From: JAGLOK01 sp963675575 | GTDB lineage: Bacteria > Bacillota > Clostridia > Christensenellales > UMGS416 | Direction of reading: 5' to 3' | DNA: 64,000 bases | Assembly (NCBI GenBank): GCA_963675575.1 | Contig: OY776378.1 | Location: forward strand, 2,480,001 to 2,544,000 | In this document: positions 25,672 through 34,608 of the stretch, one piece after another | Position numbering within the stretch: position 1 is the first letter of the stretch | Layout of the letters: every line of letters begins with the position of its first letter | Notes under the pieces: generated by a model | What the model was told of the DNA's origin: nothing | Databases searched by the model: none | The model's input: only the letters and a program-made list of their open reading frames with translations | Made by a program: the position numbers and the translations under genes

Positions 25672-27492
25672 CTACTCCACCGTCACGCTCTTCGCCAAAT
25701 TCCTCGGCTTATCCACATCCAATCCTCGCTCAACAGAGCAATAATACGCAAATAGCTGAGTGGGGATAACGGTAAGTATCGGCATGAAAATATCCATGGT
25801 TTCAGGCACGGTGATGCTTTCGTCGGAAAGTTCGATAATAGCATGGGCGTTTTCGGCGCAGATTGACATGACGTGCGCCCCGCGCGCTTTGACTTCCTTG
25901 ATGTTGGAAGCCGTTTTATCGTAGAGCCTCTGCTGGGAGGCAACAATTATCACAAGAGTTTCATCCTCGATTAAAGCTATGGGTCCGTGTTTTAGTTCCC
26001 CCGCCGCAAAAGCTTCCGAGTGAATATATGATATTTCCTTGAGCTTGAGCGAGCCTTCCTGTGCCACAGCGTAGTCCATATTGCGTCCAAGGAAGTAAGC
26101 GTCCTCGATTGCGTAATGCCTGTGCGCTATCTTTTGAATCGCGTCCTTATTCTCCAAAATATTTTTCGCCTTCTCAGGGATTTTGGAGAGCGCGTCAACC
26201 ATTTCCTTTTGCATGGCTTGGTCGATGTCTCCGCGCACAACACCCATTTTTATCATGATGAGATACAGCGCGAGCACCTGCGTGGTATATGCTTTGGTCG
26301 AGGCAACCGCGATCTCTGGCCCTGCCCAAGTGTACATCACACTGTCCGCCTCCCGGCTGACCGATGAACCCACGACGTTTGTTATAGCCATGATCTTAGC
26401 TCCCCTGCCCTTTGCCATACGAAGCGCCGCTAGTGTGTCGGCCGTCTCGCCCGACTGGGAAATTACGATAAATATATCATCTTGGTTAACTACCGGATCG
26501 CGGTATCTGTATTCGGATGCGATATCCACTTCAACTGGTACGTTAAGCATTTTTTCAATGGCGTATTTGCCTACAAGCCCGGCGTGGTACGCGGTGCCGC
26601 ACGCCACAATTATTATACGGCGCATGTTTTTTATACGGTCTTCATCGATATGGATTTCGAGCTCCACTTTACCGTTTTTAAGCCTGGGCGAAAGTGTTTC
26701 CCGCAATGCTTTTGGCTCTTCAAATATTTCCTTCATCATGAAATGCTTGTATCCGCCCTTTTCTGCGCTTTCAACATCCCAATCGACTTTAAAGACTTCC
26801 CTGTCCACCCGTATTCCGAGTTCGTCGAAAATTTCAATTGTGTCTTTTTTAACTATAGCAATCTCTTTGTCCTCAAGTAGGTAAATATTGCGGGTTTTGG
26901 CTAGTATCGCAGGGATGTCTGATGCCACAAAGTTTTCACCTTCACCTATACCGAGAATAAGCGGCGAATCTTTTCTGGCGGCGATAATCAAATCAGGATG
27001 CTTAATGGATGTGATGCACAAAGCATAAGAGCCCTCAAGCAGTGGCAATGATTCCTCTACCGCTTCCTTAAGGTCGCCTTTATAATGATAGTCTATTAGG
27101 TGTCCTATTACCTCAGTATCAGTTTCAGACTTAAAAATATATCCCTTAAGCCCCAAAAATTCACGCAGATGTACGTAGTTTTCGATTATACCATTGTGAA
27201 CTACAGCTATTTCACCTGACATCGAGGTGTGAGGATGTGAGTTCTCATCGCTGGGAGCACCGTGTGTCGCCCATCTAGTATGGCCTATACCGACATTTCC
27301 CAACACTGGTGTTTTTTCAAGAGTTTCTGCAAGAATACGCAGTCTGCCCTGCTTTTTTACAACCTCGAGTTTGTCTCCTGAAATTATCGCGACACCCGCG
27401 CTGTCGTATCCTCTGTATTCGAGTTTTTCAAGTCCTTCAATTATTATGTCGCTCGCATTTTTGTTGCCAATATATCCTACTATTCCACACAT
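25672..27492 (-). CDS. glmS: Glutamine-fructose-6-phosphate aminotransferase (isomerizing)
   Basis: 606 residues, normal length. MCGIVGYIGN places the catalytic Cys2 of the class II glutamine amidotransferase domain (residues 2 to about 220); two SIS sugar-isomerase domains follow (ACGTAYHAGL, ISQSGETADT, ASTKAYTTQ, LKHGPIALIE) and the end reads KPRNLAKSVTVE. It makes glucosamine-6-phosphate for peptidoglycan. GGAGG lies ten bases before ATG. The glmS ribozyme upstream should repress it when the product is plentiful. Confidence 0.97.
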   Translation of the reverse strand: MCGIVGYIGNKNASDIIIEGLEKLEYRGYDSAGVAIISGDKLEVVKKQGRLRILAETLEKTPVLGNVGIGHTRWATHGAPSDENSHPHTSMSGEIAVVHNGIIENYVHLREFLGLKGYIFKSETDTEVIGHLIDYHYKGDLKEAVEESLPLLEGSYALCITSIKHPDLIIAARKDSPLILGIGEGENFVASDIPAILAKTRNIYLLEDKEIAIVKKDTIEIFDELGIRVDREVFKVDWDVESAEKGGYKHFMMKEIFEEPKALRETLSPRLKNGKVELEIHIDEDRIKNMRRIIIVACGTAYHAGLVGKYAIEKMLNVPVEVDIASEYRYRDPVVNQDDIFIVISQSGETADTLAALRMAKGRGAKIMAITNVVGSSVSREADSVMYTWAGPEIAVASTKAYTTQVLALYLIMIKMGVVRGDIDQAMQKEMVDALSKIPEKAKNILENKDAIQKIAHRHYAIEDAYFLGRNMDYAVAQEGSLKLKEISYIHSEAFAAGELKHGPIALIEDETLVIIVASQQRLYDKTASNIKEVKARGAHVMSICAENAHAIIELSDESITVPETMDIFMPILTVIPTQLFAYYCSVERGLDVDKPRNLAKSVTVE

Positions 27493-27544
27493 GATTTATG
27501 TGCCTCCGTTCATTTTTATTGTTATGTATGAATTTTAAGTAATG

Positions 27545-27567
27545 AAAAAGCATGCCAAATGCATGCT
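27545..27567 (-). terminator. Hairpin with T-run between ribozyme and glmS
   Basis: Arms 27549-27555 and 27561-27567 (AGCATGC/GCATGCT) with a five-base loop, then TTTTTC on the minus strand. It stands downstream of the ribozyme core and upstream of the glmS start, so it could trim or attenuate transcription. Confidence 0.5.
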
Positions 27568-27584
27568 AATAAATAAATTCATTT

Positions 27585-27745
27585 AAGCTATACGTGTCCG
27601 TCCCATGTTGTCCCCATCGTTGCCAATGGTATTTGGTGAGACTTTTCGGCTGTCACGTCTGCCGCAGGGTACCCGCCGATATTTCGAATTTCCCTTTCCT
27701 CGTCTCCAGTAAAATAAATTACTGGACTGGCGCTTCTATTCAATT
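27585..27745 (-). ncRNA. glmS ribozyme/riboswitch
   Basis: On the minus strand the core reads AAGCGCCAG, then a P2-like hairpin, GACGAGGAAAGGG, TATCGGCGGGTACCC and a 3' domain, matching the glucosamine-6-phosphate-activated self-cleaving ribozyme. By analogy, cleavage falls between A27734 and G27733. The 3' boundary is approximate. It sits in the 279-base glmM-glmS gap, exactly where it is found in other Bacillota. Confidence 0.93.
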
Positions 27746-27771
27746 GTAAGTACTAATACTATCGCCTCCCT

Positions 27772-29118
27772 TTATCCCAGCAATTGCCCGATAAGTGCAG
27801 CTAACTTGTCCGCATCATCGTTTATTTCCTTCTGGTCCGGGCCTTCAATCATCACTCTGATAAGCGGCTCTGTTCCTGAGGCCCTTACCAATATTCTGCC
27901 TGTGTCTTCATATTTGGCTTCCATTTCTTTTATTGCGAAAGCTATCTCATCGGACTTTCCAAGCAATGCTTTTTTAGTGTTATCTATTCTAACATTTATA
28001 AGTACTTGTGGCAAGGGTTGCATTATCGAGATAAGCTCGCTCATTTTCAATCCTGATCTTTTATAGCTTTCAAGCAAGCGCAAGGCCGACAAAAGACCGT
28101 CGCCTGTTGTGTTGTCATCAAGAAAAATTATATGCCCGGACTGCTCTCCACCGAGATTATATCCTTTTAAAAGCATTTGTTCCAAAACATATTTGTCTCC
28201 AACCGAAGTGATTTCAAGATTGATTTTTTTCTTTTGAGCGGCAATCTTCAGTCCAAGATTACTCATTACAGTGGAAACCAAGGTGTTTTTATTTAGCTTT
28301 CCTTCGTTTTTCATGTAATTTGCGAAAATCATCATAAGCATATCGCCATCGACCAAGTCACCCTCCTCGTCTACAGCTAGCAGTCGGTCTGCGTCTCCGT
28401 CAAAAGCCAAACCCATGCAGGCGCCCGTATCTTTAACTATGCCCTGCAAAGCTTTCATGTGCGTCGAGCCGCACCCATCGTTTATATTGTGCCCATTGGG
28501 CTGATCATAGATTGACAGCACTTCCAAGCCAAGCTCGGCCATTAGACGCGGAGCCACATGGCTTGCCGCTCCGTTTGAGCAGTCAATTACAACTTTTAAT
28601 CCTGTTAGGTCTTGTGTATTTAACGATTTTACATAATTGATATAATCATCTTCCGCATTATTAATATGACGGATTCTACCAACTTCGCGTCCGCACGCGT
28701 TTGGGATTTCAGAAAAATCTTTATTAATCAGCTTTTCGATTTTATCCTCTGTTTCATCGGGAAGCTTAAATCCTTCATAGTCAAAGAATTTTATTCCATT
28801 GTCCTGGAATTGGTTGTGAGAGGCGGAAATCACAACACCGGCATCAGCTTTATAAAGCCTCGTAAGATAGGCAACCGCAGGAGTAGGCATAACTCCAACC
28901 ACTTCTGCCCGTGCGCCCACAGAGCAAATTCCGGCGCATAAGGCTGCTTCAAGCATTCCCCCTGAAATTCTGGTGTCGCGGCCAACAAGTATCTTAGGCT
29001 TATGCGCCCCTTTTGTTAAAACATACGCTCCTGCACGCCCTAGTTTAAAAGCTAGTTCGCAGGTAAGCTCTTTTCCAGCCACGCCTCTTACGCCATCTGT
29101 GCCAAATAATCTTGTCAT
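27772..29118 (-). CDS. glmM: Phosphoglucosamine mutase
   Basis: 448 residues. MTRLFGTDGVRG at the start, the active-site phosphoserine Ser100 in VVISASHNQF, the metal loop AFDGDADRLLAVD and the phosphate-binding RASGTEPLIRVM identify GlmM rather than a phosphomannomutase. It converts glucosamine-6-phosphate to glucosamine-1-phosphate, the step after GlmS, whose gene follows. Only 18 bases separate it from trxB, so the two share a transcript. Confidence 0.97.
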   Translation of the reverse strand: MTRLFGTDGVRGVAGKELTCELAFKLGRAGAYVLTKGAHKPKILVGRDTRISGGMLEAALCAGICSVGARAEVVGVMPTPAVAYLTRLYKADAGVVISASHNQFQDNGIKFFDYEGFKLPDETEDKIEKLINKDFSEIPNACGREVGRIRHINNAEDDYINYVKSLNTQDLTGLKVVIDCSNGAASHVAPRLMAELGLEVLSIYDQPNGHNINDGCGSTHMKALQGIVKDTGACMGLAFDGDADRLLAVDEEGDLVDGDMLMMIFANYMKNEGKLNKNTLVSTVMSNLGLKIAAQKKKINLEITSVGDKYVLEQMLLKGYNLGGEQSGHIIFLDDNTTGDGLLSALRLLESYKRSGLKMSELISIMQPLPQVLINVRIDNTKKALLGKSDEIAFAIKEMEAKYEDTGRILVRASGTEPLIRVMIEGPDQKEINDDADKLAALIGQLLG

Positions 29119-29136
29119 TTCTAAACCCCGTAAAAC

Positions 29137-30072
29137 TTATTCGTCTATAAATTCGTTTTCCACTAAATATTCCTGTACGCCGTATACAGCAAGAGCCCCA
29201 TCAGCCGCGGCTGTTATCACTTGCCTCAATGGAGTGCTCCTTATATCACCAATCGCAAATACTCCCAGTATAGATGTGCGCATACATGCATCAGTTTCAA
29301 TAGGATCTCCATCTCCTATGTCCAACTGCTCTTTGACAAGCTGGGTTTGAGGAACTATACCTACAGCTATAAATATTCCGCTTACCGGAATATGCCTTTT
29401 TTCGTTAGTTATTTTGTTTTTAACATTAATGCCTGTCACAACATTATCTACAGTTATTTCTTCAATGGTAGAATCCCATACCACTTCAATCTTAGGGTGG
29501 TTTTTTACCTTTTCAGCTATAATTCCCCTTGCGCGAAGCTTGTCACGCCTGTGAACAAGGTACACTTTCGAGCAAAGAGCAGACAAATACATTGCTTCAT
29601 CGCACGCTGTGTCTCCTCCTCCAACCACGACCACATCACGATCCCTAAAAAAAGCTCCGTCGCAAGTTGCGCAATATGATACGCCTCTTCCTCGCAGTTC
29701 CACTTCACCCGGAACGCCAAGATGTCTCGGCTGTGCACCCATTGCCAATATAATTGTTCTAGCAAGATAAGTGTTTTCTGTGGTAATAACTTTTTTTAAA
29801 ACACCCTTCAAGTTCATTTCAACCACTTCTTCAAATGTGATTCCTACACCTACACTTTGAAGATGCTCTTCAAGCTTTTCTCCAAATTCTATTCCTGAAA
29901 TAGATTTAAATCCCAAATAGTTTTCCATTTTATCGGTAGAAGCTATCTGCCCTCCCGCATAGGTTTTTTCCAATATCAAAACATCCAAGTTAGCTCTTGC
30001 CGCGTAGATTGCCGCCGAGATTCCGCCAGGGCCTCCTCCAATTATTATTAAATCATATATGTGGTCTTTCAT
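29137..30072 (-). CDS. trxB: Thioredoxin-disulfide reductase
   Basis: 311 residues, standard length. FAD loop IIGGGPGGISAAIYAAR, redox pair CATC in SYCATCDGAFF, NADPH loop VVVGGGDTACDEA and the C-terminal FAIGDIRSTPLRQ are all present. It reduces thioredoxin (or a ferredoxin-fed partner in anaerobes) with NADPH. First gene of the trxB-glmM-glmS run; GGAG lies before ATG. Confidence 0.95.
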   Translation of the reverse strand: MKDHIYDLIIIGGGPGGISAAIYAARANLDVLILEKTYAGGQIASTDKMENYLGFKSISGIEFGEKLEEHLQSVGVGITFEEVVEMNLKGVLKKVITTENTYLARTIILAMGAQPRHLGVPGEVELRGRGVSYCATCDGAFFRDRDVVVVGGGDTACDEAMYLSALCSKVYLVHRRDKLRARGIIAEKVKNHPKIEVVWDSTIEEITVDNVVTGINVKNKITNEKRHIPVSGIFIAVGIVPQTQLVKEQLDIGDGDPIETDACMRTSILGVFAIGDIRSTPLRQVITAAADGALAVYGVQEYLVENEFIDE

Positions 30073-30214
30073 TTAGTGTCTCCTAGATTAATGCAAAATG
30101 TTATTATATACTATTTTACCATTTTATATTTCATTGTGCCATATCAATTATATGCGTTTATTATTGTTTATAATATCTAAAAAGCTTCTATCTGATTTAT
30201 GGCAAAATAATTGT

Positions 30215-30252
30215 AAAAAACAAAAGACCATCTCCCGATAAAGAAGATGGTC
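30215..30252 (-). terminator. Intrinsic terminator after rpsI
   Basis: Arms 30226-30233 and 30245-30252 (GACCATCT/AGATGGTC) with TTTTGTTTTTT following on the minus strand, just past the rpsI stop. Confidence 0.9.
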
Positions 30253-30265
30253 CGAAAACTTTTTT

Positions 30266-30658
30266 TTAACGTTTTGAGAACTGAGGTGCGCGCCGAGCTG
30301 CTTTAAGACCGTATTTCTTACGTTCTTTCATTCTCGGGTCGCGTGTCAGATATCCCGCCTTTCTTAACACCGGACGCAATGTCTCATCCGAATTAAGCAA
30401 AGCTCTGGAAATGCCGTGGCGAATAGCTCCGGCTTGACCTGTAAAGCCGCCTCCTGATACGCTAACAAGCACATCAAATGAAGTTTCATTGCCTGTAGCC
30501 TTTAGGGGCTGACGGACGACAACCTTCAATGTCTCATATCCGAAATATTCGTCCATGTCACGTTTGTTTATTGTGATTTTCCCGCTACCGGGCACCAAAC
30601 GCACTCGTGCGACAGAAGATTTTCTGCGACCTGTTCCTCTATATTGAACCTGTGCCAT
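30266..30658 (-). CDS. rpsI: Ribosomal protein S9
   Basis: 130 residues: QYRGTGRRKSSVARVRLVPG at the start and the basic tail KKYGLKAARRAPQFSKR, whose last residues reach the P site in the small subunit. Sixteen bases after rplM, the usual pair. Ended by the hairpin at 30226-30252. Confidence 0.97.
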   Translation of the reverse strand: MAQVQYRGTGRRKSSVARVRLVPGSGKITINKRDMDEYFGYETLKVVVRQPLKATGNETSFDVLVSVSGGGFTGQAGAIRHGISRALLNSDETLRPVLRKAGYLTRDPRMKERKKYGLKAARRAPQFSKR

Positions 30659-30674
30659 TATTCGTCCTCCTCCC

Positions 30675-31109
30675 TTACAGTTTTATCTCAAACTCAACGG
30701 GCTGTTGGGCTTGCTGATTATGTTGGTCATCTGCGAAAACACGCAGTTTTCTAATCATTTTTTTACCAAGACGATTCTTTGGAAGCATACGCCTAACCGC
30801 TTCATACATTGCGAATTCAGGGCGTTTTTCCATTATGCGTCTATAAGGTGTCTCTTTTAAGCCACCGGGATATCCGGAATGATGTCTGTACATTTTTTGA
30901 TCAAGCTTTTTGCCTGTAAGTACAATATCTTTGCAGTTTATCACAATAACACCGTCGCCTGTATCGACATGCGGTGTGAATGTGGGTTTATGCTTTCCGC
31001 GGAGCAATATGGCAACTTGAGTAGCAACACGGCCCAAAGGCAGTCCTGCTGCGTCAATAATATACCATTTGCGCTCTACATTCCCGGCGTTTGCCATGAA
31101 CGTGCTCAT
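30675..31109 (-). CDS. rplM: Ribosomal protein L13
   Basis: 144 residues with ERKWYIIDAAGLPLGRVATQ, GDGVIVINCKDIVLTG and RRMLPKNRLGKKMIRKLRVF, all L13 marks; an early-assembling large-subunit protein. It has its own strong promoter and a leader of about 98 bases with competing hairpins, the place where L13 autoregulation is known in Bacillota. Confidence 0.97.
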   Translation of the reverse strand: MSTFMANAGNVERKWYIIDAAGLPLGRVATQVAILLRGKHKPTFTPHVDTGDGVIVINCKDIVLTGKKLDQKMYRHHSGYPGGLKETPYRRIMEKRPEFAMYEAVRRMLPKNRLGKKMIRKLRVFADDQHNQQAQQPVEFEIKL

Positions 31110-31210
31110 AAAATTCCTCCGTTAAATTTTCAAAATTTAAGTTGCTATAAGTTGGTAGTCAAATAGTCTTGGCATCCTTAAATTTGGGCTAGAAATCTCC
31201 AGACGCGAAG
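31110..31210 (-). promoter_or_regulatory. Candidate L13 leader (5' UTR of rplM)
   Basis: Three complementary segments compete in the RNA: AAATTTAAG (31177-31185), CTTAAATTT (31133-31141) and AAAATTTAA (31122-31130). The middle one can pair with either the first or the third, and the third lies beside the ribosome site. This fits a ribosomal-protein-controlled switch; identity with the known L13 leader family is inferred from position. Confidence 0.55.
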
Positions 31211-31213
31211 CAT

Positions 31214-31242
31214 ATTGTACTATAATCCTTATCTATTGTCAA
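31214..31242 (-). promoter_or_regulatory. Promoter of rplM-rpsI
   Basis: TTGACA at 31237-31242 and TACAAT at 31214-31219 on the minus strand, exactly 17 bases apart. Confidence 0.88.
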
Positions 31243-31311
31243 TATTTAAGTCACTTTTATGGGTTTTAAAAAGAAAAACACGATTATTAAAACAAATTAT
31301 TGTTAATCTCT

Positions 31312-32058
31312 TTATTTTTTCGAATGATCGTATTTAACTCCAACAAGGTATAATCCATACCCAGGAGCAGTTATTCCAGCTTTTTTTCTATCTTTTGAGG
31401 CAATGATTTGTTCAATATCGTCGGGCGTGTTTTTTCCTGTCCCAACATTCACCAAAGTGCCTGCGATTATTCGAACCATGTTGCGCAAAAAGCCACTTCC
31501 TTCTATATCAATTATTATCTCTTCACCGCTTTTTGTGACATCAAGTCTATAAATTGTGCGAACAAAATCTTCAATATCGGAATGCGCCGCCATAAATCCG
31601 AAAAAATCGTGCTCACCCAAAAAACGCTTCGCACCTTCTTGCATTAAACTAACATCCAGCGGCATAGTAACGTGCCACGCTCTGTGCCTGTTAATCGCGA
31701 TGGGTCTTATTCTGTTTATAATTTTATACTTGTAATGCTTGGTGTTTTTATCAAACCGGCTGTGGAAATCGTCATCAACAAGCTCTGAGGATATTGCTCT
31801 GATGTCCCAAGGAAGCTTTGTATTTAATGCCATCGCATAATTTTCAGCTGGAATTACTTCATTAGCATCAAAATGACATACCTGCGCTAGTGCATGAACG
31901 TCTGCATCAGTTCGCCCTGCGCCGTGAACAGTAATATCTTCACCAGTTAATTTTTTAAGTGCTTTTTCAATCTCGCCTTGTATAGAGTTTGAGTTTTCCT
32001 GACGCTGCCATCCCGAGTAGCCTTTGCCGTCATATTCCAATATAACTTTAACACGCAT
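31312..32058 (-). CDS. truA: tRNA pseudouridine(38-40) synthase
   Basis: 248 residues. The catalytic Asp51 lies in GAGRTDADVHA; YDGKGYSGWQRQ and the C-terminal GSGFLRNMVRIIAGTLV are the other TruA motifs. It modifies the anticodon stem of many tRNAs. It starts right after ecfT (one base between stop and start), the normal order after the ECF genes in Bacillota. Confidence 0.96.
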   Translation of the reverse strand: MRVKVILEYDGKGYSGWQRQENSNSIQGEIEKALKKLTGEDITVHGAGRTDADVHALAQVCHFDANEVIPAENYAMALNTKLPWDIRAISSELVDDDFHSRFDKNTKHYKYKIINRIRPIAINRHRAWHVTMPLDVSLMQEGAKRFLGEHDFFGFMAAHSDIEDFVRTIYRLDVTKSGEEIIIDIEGSGFLRNMVRIIAGTLVNVGTGKNTPDDIEQIIASKDRKKAGITAPGYGLYLVGVKYDHSKK

Positions 32059-32059
32059 T

Positions 32060-32875
32060 TTATGCCACCCAAATATTTTCCGCCACTATCGCGCCCACCA
32101 GCAACAAGAAAACAAGCGCCCCATATATGTCATATCTGGATGTTTTCAGCACTTTCATCCTTGTACGGCCATTGCCGCCTTGATAGCACCTTGCTTCCAT
32201 AGCTAAAGCCAAATCATCGGCGCGTCTGAACGCCGAAACAAATAGCGGGACCAGCAGCGGAACCAAGCTTTTAGCCTTTTGAATAATATTTCCTGTCTCA
32301 AAATCAGCACCTCGGCTTATCTGCGCTTTCATAATCCTGTCGGTTTCGGTTAAAAGTGTAGGAATAAACCTCAACGCTATAGTCATCATCATAGCCATCT
32401 CATGTGCCGGAAAACCGATTTTTTTAAGAGGAGAGGCCAGCATTTCTATTCCGTCGGTAAGCCCAAGCGGAGAAGTCGTTAGTGTCAGAAGCTGAGATCC
32501 TATCACAAGCAATATCAGCCTAATTGACAAAAATGACGCCGCTTTAAGACCGGCAGGTGTAATAGATATAAACTTCCATTTAAAATACGGATTATCTCCT
32601 GGTGTCATAAGTGTGTTTAGCACAAAAGTCAATATCACAATAAAAAATATTGGCTTCAGTCCTCTCAATATATATTTAACCGGAACTCCAGTAGAAATAA
32701 TTAGCAATGATACAAAAGCCGCAATAACCAAATATCCGTAAAATGTTTTAACGAAGAAAATTAAAACAATAAATAGGAGGACAAATATTATCTTTGTTCT
32801 CGGATCCATTTTATGCAGCACGGAATTTCCAGGGAAAAACTGCCCCAAAGTGATATTTTTAAGCAACGATATCAC
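32060..32875 (-). CDS. ecfT: ECF transporter transmembrane subunit EcfT
   Basis: 271 residues with about five to six membrane segments; LHKMDPRTKIIFVLLF and two coupling motifs, MTIALRFIPTLLTETDRI with AQISRGAD and ADDLALAMEARCY, are the EcfT hallmarks that contact the ATPases. It forms the shared module for several vitamin-binding S-components encoded elsewhere. It overlaps ecfA2 by 17 bases. Confidence 0.94.
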   Translation of the reverse strand: MISLLKNITLGQFFPGNSVLHKMDPRTKIIFVLLFIVLIFFVKTFYGYLVIAAFVSLLIISTGVPVKYILRGLKPIFFIVILTFVLNTLMTPGDNPYFKWKFISITPAGLKAASFLSIRLILLVIGSQLLTLTTSPLGLTDGIEMLASPLKKIGFPAHEMAMMMTIALRFIPTLLTETDRIMKAQISRGADFETGNIIQKAKSLVPLLVPLFVSAFRRADDLALAMEARCYQGGNGRTRMKVLKTSRYDIYGALVFLLLVGAIVAENIWVA

Positions 32876-33719
32876 CTCCGAGTTTCTTTATAAGATACTT
32901 ATGCAATTCATCCAATGTCAAAATATCTCCGGGTACGCTAATTCCGCGTTCTTCAAGCGCTATCATCAACTTTTTTGCTACAGGCACATCCAGCCCCATT
33001 TCTTTCAAAAGCTGGGTTTGCATAAACACTTTTTTTGGCTCATCGTATTCAATGACTCTTCCGTTTTCCATAACAAGAACTTTTGTACACACTTCGGCTA
33101 TCTCATCCATATAATGACTAATCATTATAATGGTCATTTTTTCTTTTTTATGCATCTTTTTAAGAAGAGCAAGCATATCCCTTCTTCCGCCCGGGTCAAG
33201 CCCCGCGGTTGGTTCATCCAATATAAGTATTTCAGGTTTCATCGCTAAAACTCCGGCTAGGGCTACGCGCCTGCGCTGACCTCCTGAGAGTTCAAAAGGT
33301 GAACGCTGTTTTAGACTAGCTTCAAGCCCTACAAGCTGCATCGCCTCTTCAACACACAGTGCGGCCTCATCTTTATCCATACCTAAATTTTTGGGGCCGT
33401 ATGCAATATCTTTTTCTATTGTTTCCTCAAAAAGCTGATGCTCCGGATATTGGAAAACCAAGCCCACCTTTTTTCTCAGCGCTTTTAATGTTTTCTTATC
33501 ATCGTTTACATTAATATCATTTATAAAAACCTTTCCAAGAGAAGGCTTCAAAAGAGCATTTATATGCTGAACAAGAGTGGTTTTGCCAGAACCGGTATGA
33601 CCGATAAGCCCCACAAATTCTCCCTGAATAATTGTAAGGGAAATATCCTTTAACGCATTTGTTTCAAATGGCGAATCAGGCATATAGACATGGCTTAATT
33701 TTTCAAAAATAATTGACAT
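32859..33719 (-). CDS. ecfA2: ECF transporter ATPase EcfA2
   Basis: 286 residues. Walker A GHTGSGKTT, Q-loop LVFQYPEHQLFEETIEKDIA, signature LSGGQRRRVALAG, Walker B ILILDEPTAGLD and H-loop SHYMDEI are complete. The second of two ATPases of the vitamin-uptake module. It overlaps both neighbours (25 bases with ecfA1, 17 with ecfT), so the four genes ecfA1-ecfA2-ecfT-truA are tightly coupled. Confidence 0.95.
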   Translation of the reverse strand: MSIIFEKLSHVYMPDSPFETNALKDISLTIIQGEFVGLIGHTGSGKTTLVQHINALLKPSLGKVFINDINVNDDKKTLKALRKKVGLVFQYPEHQLFEETIEKDIAYGPKNLGMDKDEAALCVEEAMQLVGLEASLKQRSPFELSGGQRRRVALAGVLAMKPEILILDEPTAGLDPGGRRDMLALLKKMHKKEKMTIIMISHYMDEIAEVCTKVLVMENGRVIEYDEPKKVFMQTQLLKEMGLDVPVAKKLMIALEERGISVPGDILTLDELHKYLIKKLGGDIVA

Positions 33720-34540
33720 AATCCCTCCGCCATTTCATCTATATCCGAAGTTGTATTAATCTTTATTCCATTTTCATTAAGCTTGTTTGAAAGCTTAATC
33801 ATAGGAGGAACATCCAAGTCAAGTTCTGTTAAGCGCGCAGCTTGCGCAAAAATCTTCCCCGGAACATCATCCATCACTATCTTTCCATCATCCATTACGA
33901 TTATGCGCTCAGTCAGCGAAGCTTCATCCATAAAGTGAGTGATAAATATGACTGTTACTCCCTCAGCGTTTAATCTCTTTGCTGCTTCCATTACTTCACG
34001 CCTGCCCATAGGATCAAGCATTGCAGTTGGTTCGTCCATTATTACAATATTAGGGTGCATCGCAATTACGCCCGCTATGGCTACCCTTTGTTTTTGGCCG
34101 CCAGAAAGCATATGTGGGGCTTTTCCAGCATATGCACTCATTTCCACATTGGCTAACGCCGTATCCACGCGTCTTCTTATTTCCGTGCGTTCTACTCCTA
34201 AGTTTTCTGGGCCGAAAGCTACATCTTCTTCAACAATCGTGGCCACTATCTGATTATCTGGATTTTGAAAAACCATTCCCGCTGTTTGCCGGACTTTCCA
34301 CAAACTCTCTTCGTCAGATGTCAAAAAGCCGTCAACCATCACGCTTCCTTCATCAGGAATAAGCAAAGCGTTAATATGCTTTGCCAATGTTGATTTGCCT
34401 GATCCGTTATGTCCCACTACTGAAACAAACTCGCCCTTTTTTATTTCAACTGATACATTTTTAAGAGCTTCAGTTTTATCTTCTTCGGCTCCGGATGCAT
34501 ATGAATATGAAACATTGTCAAACTTTATGATTACTGACAT
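33695..34540 (-). CDS. ecfA1: ECF transporter ATPase EcfA1
   Basis: 281 residues with Walker A GHNGSGKST, GMVFQNPDNQIVATIVEEDV, signature LSGGQKQRVAIAG, Walker B IVIMDEPTAMLD and H-loop THFMDEA. The assignment as A1 rests on order (rplQ, A1, A2, T, truA) as in Bacillus subtilis. It begins only 25 bases past the rplQ terminator, so its own promoter is not obvious and read-through may feed it. Confidence 0.95.
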   Translation of the reverse strand: MSVIIKFDNVSYSYASGAEEDKTEALKNVSVEIKKGEFVSVVGHNGSGKSTLAKHINALLIPDEGSVMVDGFLTSDEESLWKVRQTAGMVFQNPDNQIVATIVEEDVAFGPENLGVERTEIRRRVDTALANVEMSAYAGKAPHMLSGGQKQRVAIAGVIAMHPNIVIMDEPTAMLDPMGRREVMEAAKRLNAEGVTVIFITHFMDEASLTERIIVMDDGKIVMDDVPGKIFAQAARLTELDLDVPPMIKLSNKLNENGIKINTTSDIDEMAEGLCQLFLKN

Positions 34541-34565
34541 TTTGTCTCCATCTTTCTAAATAAGC

Positions 34566-34592
34566 AAAAAGGGAACCATTATTACGGTTCCC
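34566..34592 (-). terminator. Intrinsic terminator after rplQ
   Basis: Seven-base arms 34571-34577 and 34586-34592 (GGGAACC/GGTTCCC), then TTTTTGC on the minus strand. It ends the long ribosomal superoperon. Confidence 0.9.
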
Positions 34593-34608
34593 CCAAAGAT
34601 AATCTTCT

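Noticed and set aside
26183..26884. 233-codon open frame on the plus strand opposite glmS
   Set aside because: Antisense shadow of a conserved gene with Ser/Ile-rich content and no ribosome site.
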